This document shows positions 8,519 to 18,363 of a stretch of 64,000 nucleotides of DNA, one piece after another. The first letter of the stretch is position 1. Each line of letters begins with the position of its first letter. The stretch is from Pseudoalteromonas arctica A 37-1-2 (GTDB lineage Bacteria > Pseudomonadota > Gammaproteobacteria > Enterobacterales > Alteromonadaceae). The notes beneath the pieces were generated by a model. The model had not been told where the DNA came from and searched no databases. It saw nothing but the letters and a program-made list of their open reading frames with translations. Made by a program: the position numbers and the translations under genes. Location: contig NZ_CP011025.1 in assembly GCF_000238395.3 (NCBI RefSeq), positions 558,001 to 622,000 on the forward strand, given 5' to 3'.

Positions 8519-11197
8519 GTGAAAGTTTTTACGCAATTTATTAGTGCTTTTATTCTACTTTGTAGTTTTAGTACTTTGGCTTTTACGCCAACACCTTCTC
8601 AAATAGAGCAATTTAAAAAGTTACCCAAAGCTCAACAAGAAGCTCTAGCTGAGCAGTATGGTGTTGATATATCTACGATCACTGGAACAAATCAATCTAA
8701 CAATCAAAATAGTACGCAGCAGCAAAATAGTATTGGTGAGCGCACAGAGCCAGAAAAAGAAGAGCTTACAGACGAAGAACGTTTTAAGCCTAAAACAGAT
8801 GAATTAAAACCATTTGGTTACGAGCTGTTTGCTGGTGAACCAACAACATTTATGCCAAACGAAAACGCGGCAGTTCCCGACACATATATTGTAGGTTCAG
8901 GCGATCAGTTAAAAATCAACTTATATGGGAAAGAAAGCAATAGCTATGAAGTAATAGTTGATCGTGAAGGGCGATTAAGTATCCCTGATTTAAGCCCTGT
9001 TGAGATCGCGGGTTTAACTTTTGCAGAAATTAAAGAGTTAGTGAAAGCAAAAGTAGAACAAGAAGTGATAGGGGTAAAAGCCTTCGTATCGCTTGGGCAG
9101 CTTCGTAGTATGCGTATATTGGTATTAGGTGAAGCATACAAACCTGGTAGTTATAGCGTGTCTTCTTTAACAACTGTGTCGCACGCATTATTTGTAAGTG
9201 GTGGTGTTTCTGATATTGCATCGTTACGTAATATTCAAGTTAAGCGAGCAGGAAAAGTAATTGCAAACTTCGATCTATACGACCTACTTATTAATGGCGA
9301 TAGCAGCAACGACATAGTACTAAAGCCTGGTGATGCTGTATTTATACCATCGGTTGGTGCTCAAGTCAGAGTTGAAGGCGCGGTTAAACGCCCTGCTATA
9401 TTTGAACTTAAAAAAGGTGAGTCTGCCAAGCAATTACTAGCTATGGCTGGGGGTCTTAAACCAAATGCGTACGCTAAGAGCGCAATTGTAGAGCGCTTTA
9501 ATTTCGATCGTAAAGAAGTGCTGTCGGTAGATTTCTCAAAACCACAAATTAACTATACTCCACAAGATGGCGATCGCATTCGTTTTAATTCAGTTAGCTC
9601 TCAATACCAAAATTCGATTAGCTTAATCGGTGCTGCTGCTCGCCCTGGTAATTATCAATGGCATGAAGGTAAGCGTATTTCAGATATCCTTAAATCAGTG
9701 CGAGGTGACTTACTACCGCAAGCCGATTTAAGCTACGGACTCGTAATCCGTGAAATCAATATTAATGGCGATATTGAAGCGCATCAGTTTGATGTAGCCC
9801 AAGCTATTATTAAAAATCCAGAAAATAACTTACAGCTTCAGAGTAATGATAAAATTGTTATATTTAGTCGTTTTGAAGAAAAAGAAGCTGAGTTATCTGC
9901 ATTAACAAATATGGCTCTCAGCCAAGAGCAGCAAGAGCAGCAACAAAAAGCAGAGCAGTGGCATAAGTTTGAGCAAAAAGAGTTTGAAAAATATATTGGT
10001 ATTAATCAAGAAGACGAAGAACTTGTTCTTGAAGACAACAAAATACTAACGATTGCTGAAATTTCTAAACGCAAAGCAAAAGAAGAAGAAGACCAAGAAC
10101 TCAAACCTGAAGATTATGCATTATTTAGCCGCCATAACTTGTTAGCGCCGATTATTGCTAAATTTAAGCAGCAAGCATCAGTGCAACAAGCTATGCAATT
10201 AGTTGAAATCAGCGGGAATGTAACTTTCCCTGGTATTTATCCACTAATGATTGGTGGTGAGGTAAAAGACTTAATAACAGCAGCGGGTGGATTGCTTGAA
10301 TCTGCCTATGTAAAACAAGCTGAGATCACACGTATAGTAGCAAGTGATGCGTCTAAAATTGAGCACTTACGACTTGACCTTGAAAGTGCAATGAAAGGTG
10401 ATTTACAAAGTAATATCACACTGCAGAGCAAAGACAGCATAAACGTATTTGCAATACCAAATTGGCAAGAAAACGTAAAAGTTGAGCTAAAGGGTGAGCT
10501 TAAATTCCCGGGTACTTACACAATACGCCGAGGAGAAACGCTTACTGAATTGCTAGAGCGTGCGGGTGGCTTTTCAAAATTTGCAGAGCAAAAAGCCGCT
10601 GTATTTACCCGTACGTCGATTAAAGAACAAGAGGAAAAGCAGTTAGCACGTTTATCTACAGAGCTTCGCCGTGATATAGCTTCTAAGAGCTTCCAAAACT
10701 CTGTAAGCAGTAGCACACTTTCATATGAAGAAATGAACAAGCTGTTAAACGACCTCGCGAGTGTTGAAGCCGTAGGACGTTTAGTAATTGATTTACCTTT
10801 AATTGTAAATAACCAACAAAACTTAGTATTACAAGATGGCGATACACTTTATGTACCAAGCAAGCGTGATTCAATTAGCGTAATTGGTGAAGTTAATTAC
10901 TCAACATCGCACCTATACAAAACTGGGGTGAGTGTTGATGATTATCTTGCTTTGAGTGGTGGCCTTAAAGAGCGTGCCGCTGAAGATCGAATTTACATTA
11001 TTAAAGCCAATGGTTCAGTGAAAATACCAAACACAGGTGGCTGGTTTGCAGCAAATAATGCTGATCAGTTAGAACCAGGCGACACAATAGTAATACCAAT
11101 GGACGCAGGACACATGGACAAGCTAACGCTTTGGAGCACTGCAACGCAGATTCTTTATCAGCTAGGCGTAGCAGTCGCAGCAATTGGTAGTCTTTAA
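8519..11197 (+). CDS. Large SLBB-domain outer-membrane polysaccharide export protein (WbfF/OtnA-like)
   Basis: 892 residues from the GTG at 8519. That start gives a clean signal peptide (MKVFTQFISAFILLCSFSTLAF) behind AGGGAT. An upstream in-frame TTG at 8489 would spoil the signal. A Poly_export domain begins at about residue 120 (DTYIVGSGDQLKINLYGKE). It is followed by repeated SLBB beta-grasp units, recognisable at ILVLGEAYKPGSYSV, VRVEGAVKRPAIFEL, ISLIGAAARPGNYQW, VEISGNVTFPGIYPL, VELKGELKFPGTYTI and ISVIGEVNYSTSHLY. A charged Gln/Glu-rich coiled-coil insertion lies near 460-540. This is more than twice the length of Wza and matches the WbfF/OtnA type found with O-antigen or capsule loci in Vibrio. 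It is the first gene of the operon reaching 22 kb, followed by wzz. Confidence 0.88.
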   Translation: MKVFTQFISAFILLCSFSTLAFTPTPSQIEQFKKLPKAQQEALAEQYGVDISTITGTNQSNNQNSTQQQNSIGERTEPEKEELTDEERFKPKTDELKPFGYELFAGEPTTFMPNENAAVPDTYIVGSGDQLKINLYGKESNSYEVIVDREGRLSIPDLSPVEIAGLTFAEIKELVKAKVEQEVIGVKAFVSLGQLRSMRILVLGEAYKPGSYSVSSLTTVSHALFVSGGVSDIASLRNIQVKRAGKVIANFDLYDLLINGDSSNDIVLKPGDAVFIPSVGAQVRVEGAVKRPAIFELKKGESAKQLLAMAGGLKPNAYAKSAIVERFNFDRKEVLSVDFSKPQINYTPQDGDRIRFNSVSSQYQNSISLIGAAARPGNYQWHEGKRISDILKSVRGDLLPQADLSYGLVIREININGDIEAHQFDVAQAIIKNPENNLQLQSNDKIVIFSRFEEKEAELSALTNMALSQEQQEQQQKAEQWHKFEQKEFEKYIGINQEDEELVLEDNKILTIAEISKRKAKEEEDQELKPEDYALFSRHNLLAPIIAKFKQQASVQQAMQLVEISGNVTFPGIYPLMIGGEVKDLITAAGGLLESAYVKQAEITRIVASDASKIEHLRLDLESAMKGDLQSNITLQSKDSINVFAIPNWQENVKVELKGELKFPGTYTIRRGETLTELLERAGGFSKFAEQKAAVFTRTSIKEQEEKQLARLSTELRRDIASKSFQNSVSSSTLSYEEMNKLLNDLASVEAVGRLVIDLPLIVNNQQNLVLQDGDTLYVPSKRDSISVIGEVNYSTSHLYKTGVSVDDYLALSGGLKERAAEDRIYIIKANGSVKIPNTGGWFAANNADQLEPGDTIVIPMDAGHMDKLTLWSTATQILYQLGVAVAAIGSL

Positions 11198-11268
11198 TAT
11201 AGAGTAGTTTTTATAAATATTTTTTGAGTCGATTCTAATATGATAAGTATAACTAAAAAGGTGATGAA

Positions 11269-12228
11269 GTGAGCGCTGAAAGTTCAGTCAAAAATATTGA
11301 GTCTAATAATCAGTCACATGTATCAAGCGATGTACTTGAATTAGGTGAACTAATTATTATTCTTTGGCGTTGCAAGTGGTTCATTGCTATTTTAAGTGCA
11401 GCTTTTTTACTTTTATCGATATTCTATGCGATTAATCAGCCTAATATTTATCGTTCTGAAGCGCTTATTATTCCTACAGAGCAGGAGAAATCTTCATCAT
11501 TAACATCACAATTTGGTGGTATAGCTAGTTTAGCCGGTATAAATGTTGGAAGCGCTAATGCTGGGAATAATGTGCAACTAGCGTTAGAAATAATGAAATC
11601 TCGTAAATTTATTGATGCATTCATAAGTAAACATCAAATATTACCAGATTTAATGGCAGCTGAAGGATGGGATTCTAATTCGAGAAGTCTTTTATATAAC
11701 AAAAATTTATATGACGTTGATAATAAGGTCTGGTTAAGGGAGGTTGCTCCACCATTGGAAGCAAGACCTTCAGCGCAAGAGGCATATAAACGTTTTTCGA
11801 AAATACTTAGCATTGAAGAGGATGAAACGACTGGCTTAGTAAGAGTCGCGATTGAACACTACTCAGCTCAAGTCGCTCAGAACTGGGTAACTCAACTTAT
11901 TTTAGATATAAATACAGAGATGAAAAAACGCGATGTAGATGAAGCAATTAAAAGCCAAGATTTTTTAACAAAACAGCTTAACACAACCAAAATCGTAGAT
12001 ATGCGTTCTGTTCTTTACGGCCTTTATGAAGAGCAATCTAAAACAATTATGTTTGCAAACGTGCGTGATGAATATATTTTTAAAACAATCGATCCAGCTT
12101 TCGCTCCTGAGGAGAAAGAGAGTCCTCGTAGAGCATTAATTTGTATTCTAGGGGCTATTGGTGGATTTCTTATTAGTATTTTTTTGGTAGTGGTGCGTCT
12201 ACTGTATACCCGTCCAAGAGTAGCTTAA
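11269..12228 (+). CDS. wzz: Wzz-type chain-length determinant
   Basis: 319 residues, starting at a GTG with a good Shine-Dalgarno (aaaggtgatga). Membrane helices at about 34-55 (WFIAILSAAFLLLSIFYAI) and 285-307 enclose a periplasmic domain with coiled-coil potential. The Pro-rich segment before TM2 (KTIDPAFAPEEKESPRR) is typical of PCP co-polymerases. There is no cytoplasmic kinase domain, so it is the PCP-1 type that sets chain length in Wzx/Wzy pathways. It sits 71 bp after the SLBB exporter. Confidence 0.9.
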   Translation: MSAESSVKNIESNNQSHVSSDVLELGELIIILWRCKWFIAILSAAFLLLSIFYAINQPNIYRSEALIIPTEQEKSSSLTSQFGGIASLAGINVGSANAGNNVQLALEIMKSRKFIDAFISKHQILPDLMAAEGWDSNSRSLLYNKNLYDVDNKVWLREVAPPLEARPSAQEAYKRFSKILSIEEDETTGLVRVAIEHYSAQVAQNWVTQLILDINTEMKKRDVDEAIKSQDFLTKQLNTTKIVDMRSVLYGLYEEQSKTIMFANVRDEYIFKTIDPAFAPEEKESPRRALICILGAIGGFLISIFLVVVRLLYTRPRVA

Positions 12229-12282
12229 TTATGATTTATTTTGATTCCAATAAAATAGATAGTCACAGGGAAGAACGCGCAA

Positions 12283-13326
12283 ATGAGTAATATAATCTCT
12301 CTAATGGTTGCTTTTTTTACTTGTTTTTTCATTATTTGTCTTTGCGAACCTGTAGCTGTAAAAATGGGCTTGGTTGATACGCCAAACAACAGAAAAAAAC
12401 ACGAAGGACAAGTCCCTTTAGTTGGTGGGGTGGCAATATATATTGCTGTATTAATTTCTTCACTAATGCTTTTAGATTACACACATACTTTCCAAGTTTA
12501 CATACTTACATCTTCTATTGTTTTGATGGTAGGTGTACTTGATGATCGCTTTTCACTTAGCGTAAAGCTTAGGGTGGTCGTTCAAATATTATTGGCTTTG
12601 ATAATGTTTTATTGGGCTGATGTATCGTTAAAAAGCCTTGGTAATATTTTTGGTTTTTTTGAGGTGGAATTAAATAGCCTTAGTGTGATTATAACTATTA
12701 TTGCGGTTATTGGAGGAATAAATGCCTTTAACATGGTAGATGGCATTGATGGATTAGCTGGTGTGTTAAGTATGATTAGCTTTGTCGCTTTAGCTATTCT
12801 ATTGGGTACTGCTGGTTCGACATGGTATTTACTTTGTTTGTTATTTATTTCAGCCATCACAGCCTTTTTACTATTTAATCTTCGTTGGCCAAGTAAACAA
12901 ATGAACAAGGTATTTATGGGTGATGCTGGAAGCATGTTAATAGGGTTTACAGTGGTATGGCTTCTGTTAATCGGAACAGATGAAAAAGTTGCAGCATTTA
13001 AGCCAGTAACAGCTTTGTACTTAATTGCAATTCCCCTTATGGATATGGCTGCAATAATGTATCGAAGAGTCAGAAAAGGTAAGTCGCCTTTTGAACCTGA
13101 TCGTGATCATTTGCACCATATATTTGAACGTGCAGGTTGTACCAGAAAACACTCGTTAGTAATTATTGCTCTGATGTCTGTAACATGTGCTCTATTAGGT
13201 AGTGTTTTAGATTATTTAGGAGTATCTGAGTGGATATTATTAACTATCTTTATTTTAATATTTATTCTTTATTGCTACGCCCTATCTCGTGTATGGCGAA
13301 TATTAAGCTGGGTAAGAAAACATTAA
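12283..13326 (+). CDS. wecA: Undecaprenyl-phosphate N-acetylglucosaminyl 1-phosphate transferase
   Basis: 347 residues with about ten membrane helices. Hallmarks of the WecA/MraY superfamily are present: GLVDTPNNRKKHEGQVPLVG near the N-terminus, the Asp-Asp motif VGVLDDRFSL, NAFNMVDGIDGLAG, FMGDAGSMLIGF, and the histidine motif HLHHIFERAG. The enzyme moves GlcNAc-1-P (or a related HexNAc-1-P) from the UDP-sugar to undecaprenyl phosphate on the cytoplasmic face, which starts repeat-unit assembly. Its neighbours are wzz and wecB. Within this locus it is the initiator of the first polysaccharide. The second locus has its own PglC-type initiator. Confidence 0.92.
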   Translation: MSNIISLMVAFFTCFFIICLCEPVAVKMGLVDTPNNRKKHEGQVPLVGGVAIYIAVLISSLMLLDYTHTFQVYILTSSIVLMVGVLDDRFSLSVKLRVVVQILLALIMFYWADVSLKSLGNIFGFFEVELNSLSVIITIIAVIGGINAFNMVDGIDGLAGVLSMISFVALAILLGTAGSTWYLLCLLFISAITAFLLFNLRWPSKQMNKVFMGDAGSMLIGFTVVWLLLIGTDEKVAAFKPVTALYLIAIPLMDMAAIMYRRVRKGKSPFEPDRDHLHHIFERAGCTRKHSLVIIALMSVTCALLGSVLDYLGVSEWILLTIFILIFILYCYALSRVWRILSWVRKH

Positions 13327-13353
13327 TTTAAAAGAATAAATAAAGGTGAATTC

Positions 13354-14487
13354 ATGAGTATTAAAGTATTAACTGTTTTTGGAACAAGACCCGAAGCTAT
13401 AAAAATGGCACCTCTTGTAACTGGATTAATTACAGACGAGCGATTTAATTCAAAAGTTTGCGTCACAGGTCAGCATCGAGAAATGTTAGATCAAGTATTA
13501 GAGTTATTTGAAATCACTCCAGATTATGATCTCAATATAATGAAATCAGGACAAACTTTACCTGAGATAACATCAAAAATACTTGTTAAACTTACTCCAG
13601 TGATAAAATCACTTAAGCCAGATCTAGTTTTAGTTCACGGAGATACTGCAACAACTTTTGCAGCTAGTTTAGCCGCATACTATGAGCAAGTGCCAGTTGC
13701 TCACATAGAAGCAGGTTTAAGGACCGGTGATATATATTCACCGTGGCCAGAAGAAGCGAATAGAAAGCTTACAGGAGCATTAACAAAGCTTCACTTCGCT
13801 CCTACAGAATCATCAAAACAAAACTTGTTAAATGAAGGCTATCCAGAAAAAAACATAATAGTTACTGGTAATACTGTGATTGATGCACTATTTCATATTC
13901 GAAAAATTTTGGAGTTAAATGAACCTCTAAAAGCAGAGCTTAAACAGCAATTTCCTTTTCTAGAAAAAAATAAAAAAATAATTTTAGTAACGGGACATCG
14001 AAGAGAAAGTTTTGGTGAGGGTTTTGAAGATATTTGTAAAGCGCTTGCAAGCATAGCAAGTGCTTATCCAGATGCTCAAATTGTCTATCCTGTTCATCTC
14101 AACCCTAATGTACAAGAACCTGTAAATCGTGTATTAAAAGGTATCGATAATATTTATCTAATCGAGCCTCAGCAATATTTACCATTTACCTACCTAATGG
14201 ATAATGCTTATATTATCTTAACAGACTCAGGCGGAATACAAGAAGAAGCGCCGAGCTTAGGTAAGCCGGTATTGGTAATGCGTAATACAACTGAAAGACC
14301 TGAAGCCTTAGAGGCTGGAACTGTAAAGTTAATTGGAACTGATAAAGATAGAATCATCCGAGAAATAAAATTATTGATGGATGATGACACAGAATATAAA
14401 AAAATGAGTCAGGCGCATAATCCATACGGTGATGGGATGGCTGTTAAGCGTATCCTTGATGAAATCAGTAAGAAAAATTTTAAATAA
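13354..14487 (+). CDS. wecB: UDP-N-acetylglucosamine 2-epimerase (non-hydrolysing)
   Basis: 377 residues, the usual length. Conserved motifs seen: [13 protein letters not shown] at the N-terminus, [34 protein letters not shown], and [19 protein letters not shown]. The GT-B fold enzyme makes UDP-ManNAc from UDP-GlcNAc in the cytoplasm. No wecC (UDP-ManNAc dehydrogenase) follows. ManNAc may be used directly, or oxidised by an enzyme elsewhere. It lies 27 bp after wecA in the same operon. Confidence 0.95.
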   Translation: MSIKVLTVFGTRPEAIKMAPLVTGLITDERFNSKVCVTGQHREMLDQVLELFEITPDYDLNIMKSGQTLPEITSKILVKLTPVIKSLKPDLVLVHGDTATTFAASLAAYYEQVPVAHIEAGLRTGDIYSPWPEEANRKLTGALTKLHFAPTESSKQNLLNEGYPEKNIIVTGNTVIDALFHIRKILELNEPLKAELKQQFPFLEKNKKIILVTGHRRESFGEGFEDICKALASIASAYPDAQIVYPVHLNPNVQEPVNRVLKGIDNIYLIEPQQYLPFTYLMDNAYIILTDSGGIQEEAPSLGKPVLVMRNTTERPEALEAGTVKLIGTDKDRIIREIKLLMDDDTEYKKMSQAHNPYGDGMAVKRILDEISKKNFK

Positions 14488-14526
14488 AAACTCTTTAAAG
14501 TTTTAATAAATTAAAAAGTAATTGCT

Positions 14527-15696
14527 ATGAAACTATACAAAGCGATATTGAGTGTTGGAACGTCTCGTTTAGTTTCTGCGTTTATAGCATTTTTAACTTC
14601 TTTAGTGATAATGAATGAGTTATCAGTAACCGAATATGGGGACTTTTACTTTTATTTATCTATAATCACATTAGCTACTACATTGCCTTCTGTAGGTATC
14701 AATAATAGTTATGTATTTAATTGTGATACATCTTTAGAGCGGAAGTTCATATCAATAAAAATGTTAATCGCGCTTGCTTTGTCAGTTTGTGCATTAATAT
14801 TATATATTTTAAGCTTAATACCAGACCAGTTAATTATTGTTTGCTTAATTACCGGGTTTTGTTTATCTATTTTTGATTCGCATCTATCTAATTTACAATG
14901 TAAAAAAAAGTTCTTTAGCTATGCTATTACGCTTCCTCTTAAAAATATAGTAATTTTAATTACTGCTTTATTTTTCTTATCTTCATTCGATAACCCAGTT
15001 TATATTTATTCGTATTTATCTGTCGTTATTTTAATAATACTATTATTTATCTATTCAAAGCATATTAATTTCAAGCTAAATTTTTCATTATTTAGTAAAA
15101 TGGCCGGAAACTTCTATTTCTTTGAAATATCATCATTAATAATGATTCGCTCAGAAACATGGTGGTTAAAATACTATACTGATGGAGGACAAATAGATGA
15201 TAAACAGTTAGGAATATATGGCGTCGCATTTACTGTTTGTGCGGTCGTTTCGATAGTCTCTACCGCTATAAACTCTGCATTGTTACCTTATGTTAAAAAT
15301 AAACCTTCGTTATTAGAAATTAAAAATATAATTATATTGTTCTTAATATCATCGCTTTTTCTATTTTTGTTTTATTTTGTAACTTATTTAATTGTTCAGT
15401 ATTTTTTCAGTGAAAAATACGGAGAAGTTATATTTTATTTAGGTCCTATCCTACTTGGAATGTTATTTAGCTTTCTCGCTGGGTTTGTTCGTTTAGAACT
15501 GGTTAATAGAAATCTTAATACTTACCTTAATAAGGTATATACGTTTCAATTACTGCTTACAATTATATTAGGAGGGGGACTTATTGCCTTCTTTGGTATT
15601 TTTGGTGCAATAACTGTTTTTGCTATAGTACGTTTTATAGGCTTGATACTGATACTTTTAAAATATGATTATAAAAATGATAAAATCTCTCTTTAA
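14527..15696 (+). CDS. Polysaccharide flippase, Wzx/MATE-like
   Basis: 389 residues, almost entirely hydrophobic, with about 12 predicted membrane helices. The opening (ILSVGTSRLVSAFIAFLTSLVIMNEL, then SVTEYGDFYFYLS) is typical of the polysaccharide-synthesis branch of the MOP superfamily. The role is to flip lipid-linked repeat units across the inner membrane. The last 32 bases overlap the next gene, which implies translational coupling. AT-content is higher than in the export genes, as is usual for serotype-specific cluster cores. Confidence 0.83.
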   Translation: MKLYKAILSVGTSRLVSAFIAFLTSLVIMNELSVTEYGDFYFYLSIITLATTLPSVGINNSYVFNCDTSLERKFISIKMLIALALSVCALILYILSLIPDQLIIVCLITGFCLSIFDSHLSNLQCKKKFFSYAITLPLKNIVILITALFFLSSFDNPVYIYSYLSVVILIILLFIYSKHINFKLNFSLFSKMAGNFYFFEISSLIMIRSETWWLKYYTDGGQIDDKQLGIYGVAFTVCAVVSIVSTAINSALLPYVKNKPSLLEIKNIIILFLISSLFLFLFYFVTYLIVQYFFSEKYGEVIFYLGPILLGMLFSFLAGFVRLELVNRNLNTYLNKVYTFQLLLTIILGGGLIAFFGIFGAITVFAIVRFIGLILILLKYDYKNDKISL

Positions 15697-16174
15697 AAAG
15701 AGTCCAAACTTTAAGTTTGTAGGCAACAAAGCATTGATATCAAAAGGTAAGTTTTTCTTTCCGGAAAAAATTTATATTGGTGATTATTGTTACGTGGGCC
15801 CTGAAGCGTATTGGTATGGGGTTGGTGGAGTAAGCATCGGTCCAGGGACATTAATTGGTCCTCAATCGACTATCTGGACCGCAAATCATAACTATGAATC
15901 ACAAACTTTGGTCCCTTACGATGAAGAGATCATTAAAAAGAAAGTAACAATTGGAAGTGCTTGCTGGCTAGGTTTTGGCGTAAAAATATGCCCAGGAATT
16001 AATATAGGGGATGGAGTAGTTATTGCTATGGGAAGCGTGGTAACTAAAGACATACCTAGTTATTCGATAGTAGGTGGAAATCCTGCAAAAATAATAGGGC
16101 AAAGAAAGAACTTAGATGAATTTAATCAGTTGCTTAAAGAAAAAAAATACTATTTAGAGTCTAAAAATGGATAA
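15665..16174 (+). CDS. Hexapeptide-repeat acyltransferase
   Basis: 169 residues. Left-handed beta-helix repeats run through the middle (IYIGDYCYVGPEAYW, VSIGPGTLIGPQSTI, VTIGSACWLGFGVKI, INIGDGVVIAMGSVV). The chain ends in the standard cap VGGNPAKIIGQRK. It probably O-acetylates a sugar in the repeat unit, with acetyl-CoA as donor. A second in-frame ATG 12 bases downstream could also serve as start. It overlaps both neighbours. Confidence 0.87.
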   Translation: MIIKMIKSLFKKSPNFKFVGNKALISKGKFFFPEKIYIGDYCYVGPEAYWYGVGGVSIGPGTLIGPQSTIWTANHNYESQTLVPYDEEIIKKKVTIGSACWLGFGVKICPGINIGDGVVIAMGSVVTKDIPSYSIVGGNPAKIIGQRKNLDEFNQLLKEKKYYLESKNG

Positions 16175-17234
16175 ATTTAAATGTTTGATTAGAGGAGCCT
16201 ATGGAGCTTCCAACTTTGGTGATGATGCTCTATTAGACGTTATATATACAAAATTACTATCAAAATATTCAGAGCAAGAAATAGCTATTTGGGGAAGTAA
16301 TAATGCTTACATTTCAGAACGATACCCAAATTCAAAAGCGATTGTTAAAAAAGATTTATATAAAACAAAGTGCAAAAATCTAATATATGGTGGTGGGACT
16401 CAGTTCTATGACTTTGGAAAAGCAAGAAACTCTAAACAGTTGTGGGACCTATTATTAAACCCAAGCTATACACTAAATAAATTAAAGAATAAGCTGTTCA
16501 ATAAAGGTATTAACCCCATTGAATATGATAAAGAGTTTTATTTAGCCGTTGGCTTAGGGCCATTCTTACCCGATTCCAAAGTAAAAGAAAATGTACTTAA
16601 AAGAATGAAAATCTCTAACTTTGTTTCACTAAGAGATAATAAAAGCATGGACTTTGCTGAAAAAGGCGATGTTCAGGCAATTAAAACTGTTGATATTTGC
16701 CTATCTAAAACGATAGCTGAAGGAAAAAAAGATAATGGACGTATTGCTGTTGTGCTTAGAGATTGGGAACATACACATAGTGAATATACAGTTGAGTATC
16801 TTTTCGAACAGGTTAAAGGGTTAGAACTTTCAAAAGTAGACTTTATTACGTTTGGCCCCGATATAAAATTAAAAGAGTTCATTAAAGAAAATAACTTGAG
16901 CTCATTTGAATGGGACCCATATTCGATGACCATAAATGAGTTTTTAGATACATTTGGTAATTATAAAATGGTGTTTTCTAGTCGTTATCATGGCGTAATA
17001 TATTCCGTACTTCTAGGTATTCCTGTTATTGCGTTACCAATCGAGCCAAAATTAATCCAAGCTTCTATAGAGCTCAATGGTGTAATTCTTTATAAACCTC
17101 AAATGGGCTTTAAGCATTATAAAAATCAGATTGAAAATAATTATGATAAAATATCTGCTGATTTATTAGAGACTAAAAGACTCAAGTTTATTGAGTCAAA
17201 TAAAACGATAGATACCTTATTAGCGAGTTTATAA
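16167..17234 (+). CDS. Polysaccharide pyruvyl transferase family protein
   Basis: 355 residues. The N-terminal RGAYGASNFGDDALLD and the C-terminal SSRYHGVIYSVLLGIPVIA are the two signature blocks of PF04230 (CsaB/WcaK/EpsO family). The family adds pyruvate ketals to sugars using phosphoenolpyruvate, giving the polymer negative charge. It overlaps the acyltransferase by 8 bases and abuts a glycosyltransferase, so it is likely to act on the same repeat unit. Confidence 0.88.
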   Translation: MDKFKCLIRGAYGASNFGDDALLDVIYTKLLSKYSEQEIAIWGSNNAYISERYPNSKAIVKKDLYKTKCKNLIYGGGTQFYDFGKARNSKQLWDLLLNPSYTLNKLKNKLFNKGINPIEYDKEFYLAVGLGPFLPDSKVKENVLKRMKISNFVSLRDNKSMDFAEKGDVQAIKTVDICLSKTIAEGKKDNGRIAVVLRDWEHTHSEYTVEYLFEQVKGLELSKVDFITFGPDIKLKEFIKENNLSSFEWDPYSMTINEFLDTFGNYKMVFSSRYHGVIYSVLLGIPVIALPIEPKLIQASIELNGVILYKPQMGFKHYKNQIENNYDKISADLLETKRLKFIESNKTIDTLLASL

Positions 17235-17235
17235 C

Positions 17236-18363
17236 ATGCACAATTTTGTAATTTTAATTGATCGTCTTTATACCCTTGATGGTGATCATAAAACGATTGG
17301 GGGCATCCAAACCTATTTAAGTGCATTAGCAAAGGTTATTTTTGATAATTTTAAAGTTAAGCCTGTTATTTATCAAAGTGCCAAGCATTTTTTTGAGATT
17401 GAACAACCACATTATATTGTTAAGGGGGTAGATACTAATGGGGAAATTAATCCTAAAAAAACATTTAAATACCTCAAATCTGAAAACTCTGCAAAAAGTA
17501 CCTTATTAATTTGGGGATCTGATCAATACTCACAGCCGAGCACTAAGTTTGAATCTGTTAGTATCCAACATGGCATCGGTTTTGATACTGAAGCTATGCA
17601 TTCACCTTTAAAAAGAGCATTAGTTAATTACGGTTTAACGTGGGTTTATAAAACATTACAACGGCATAAAGCGATTAAAATTTTTGAAAATTCTAGAGCT
17701 GCGGTTTGTGTTGACTACAACTTTTTAAACTGGTATCGAACCTATCGTTCGAGTGCACAAATTTCAAATAAGATACATGTAATACCTAATTTTACTGATA
17801 TACCAGCAGAACCAATTGAAAAAAATAACGACAAAATAAGTATTGTATTTGCAAGGCGCTTTGTTGACCGACGGGGTGTAGATATTGCGCTTCAGCTAGC
17901 CAGTAAACTAGTTAGTAAGTATGAAAATGTTGAGTTTTATTTTGCTGGAGATGGTCCAAAACTTCCACTAGTCAAAAAGCTTGTAGAGTCTCATGAACGT
18001 ATATTTTTAACTAAATTTGATTCTTCAAAATCAATCGACTTTCATCGTGGTTTCTCAATTGCAATTGTTCCTTCTGTAGGCTCAGAAGGAACTTCATTAT
18101 CGCTACTAGAAGCAATGGCTTCAAACTGCGCAGTTGTTGCATCCAATGTAGGTGGTATGACAAATATTATTCTTAATAATTTTAATGGCTCATTAGTTCC
18201 TCCCACATTTGACGAGTTTTACAAAGAACTATGCGATTTAATCGAAACAAAAGAACGATTAATAACATATCAAAAAAATGCATACATCACGGCTAAGAGT
18301 TCATTCTCTAAGGCTAATTGGGAAAAAGAATGGGTAAAAGTTTTAAACTTAACATTGAAGTAA
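17236..18363 (+). CDS. Glycosyltransferase, GT4 family
   Basis: 375 residues with a GT-B fold. The C-terminal half has the nucleotide-sugar binding region: IVFARRFVDRRGVDIALQLA, YFAGDGPKLP, then the EX7E element in EGTSLSLLEAMASNCAVVAS followed by NVGGMTNII. The N-terminal GGIQTYL loop is typical of the acceptor domain. It is likely a retaining transferase that extends the lipid-linked repeat unit. It starts 1 base after the pyruvyl transferase stop. Confidence 0.87.
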   Translation: MHNFVILIDRLYTLDGDHKTIGGIQTYLSALAKVIFDNFKVKPVIYQSAKHFFEIEQPHYIVKGVDTNGEINPKKTFKYLKSENSAKSTLLIWGSDQYSQPSTKFESVSIQHGIGFDTEAMHSPLKRALVNYGLTWVYKTLQRHKAIKIFENSRAAVCVDYNFLNWYRTYRSSAQISNKIHVIPNFTDIPAEPIEKNNDKISIVFARRFVDRRGVDIALQLASKLVSKYENVEFYFAGDGPKLPLVKKLVESHERIFLTKFDSSKSIDFHRGFSIAIVPSVGSEGTSLSLLEAMASNCAVVASNVGGMTNIILNNFNGSLVPPTFDEFYKELCDLIETKERLITYQKNAYITAKSSFSKANWEKEWVKVLNLTLK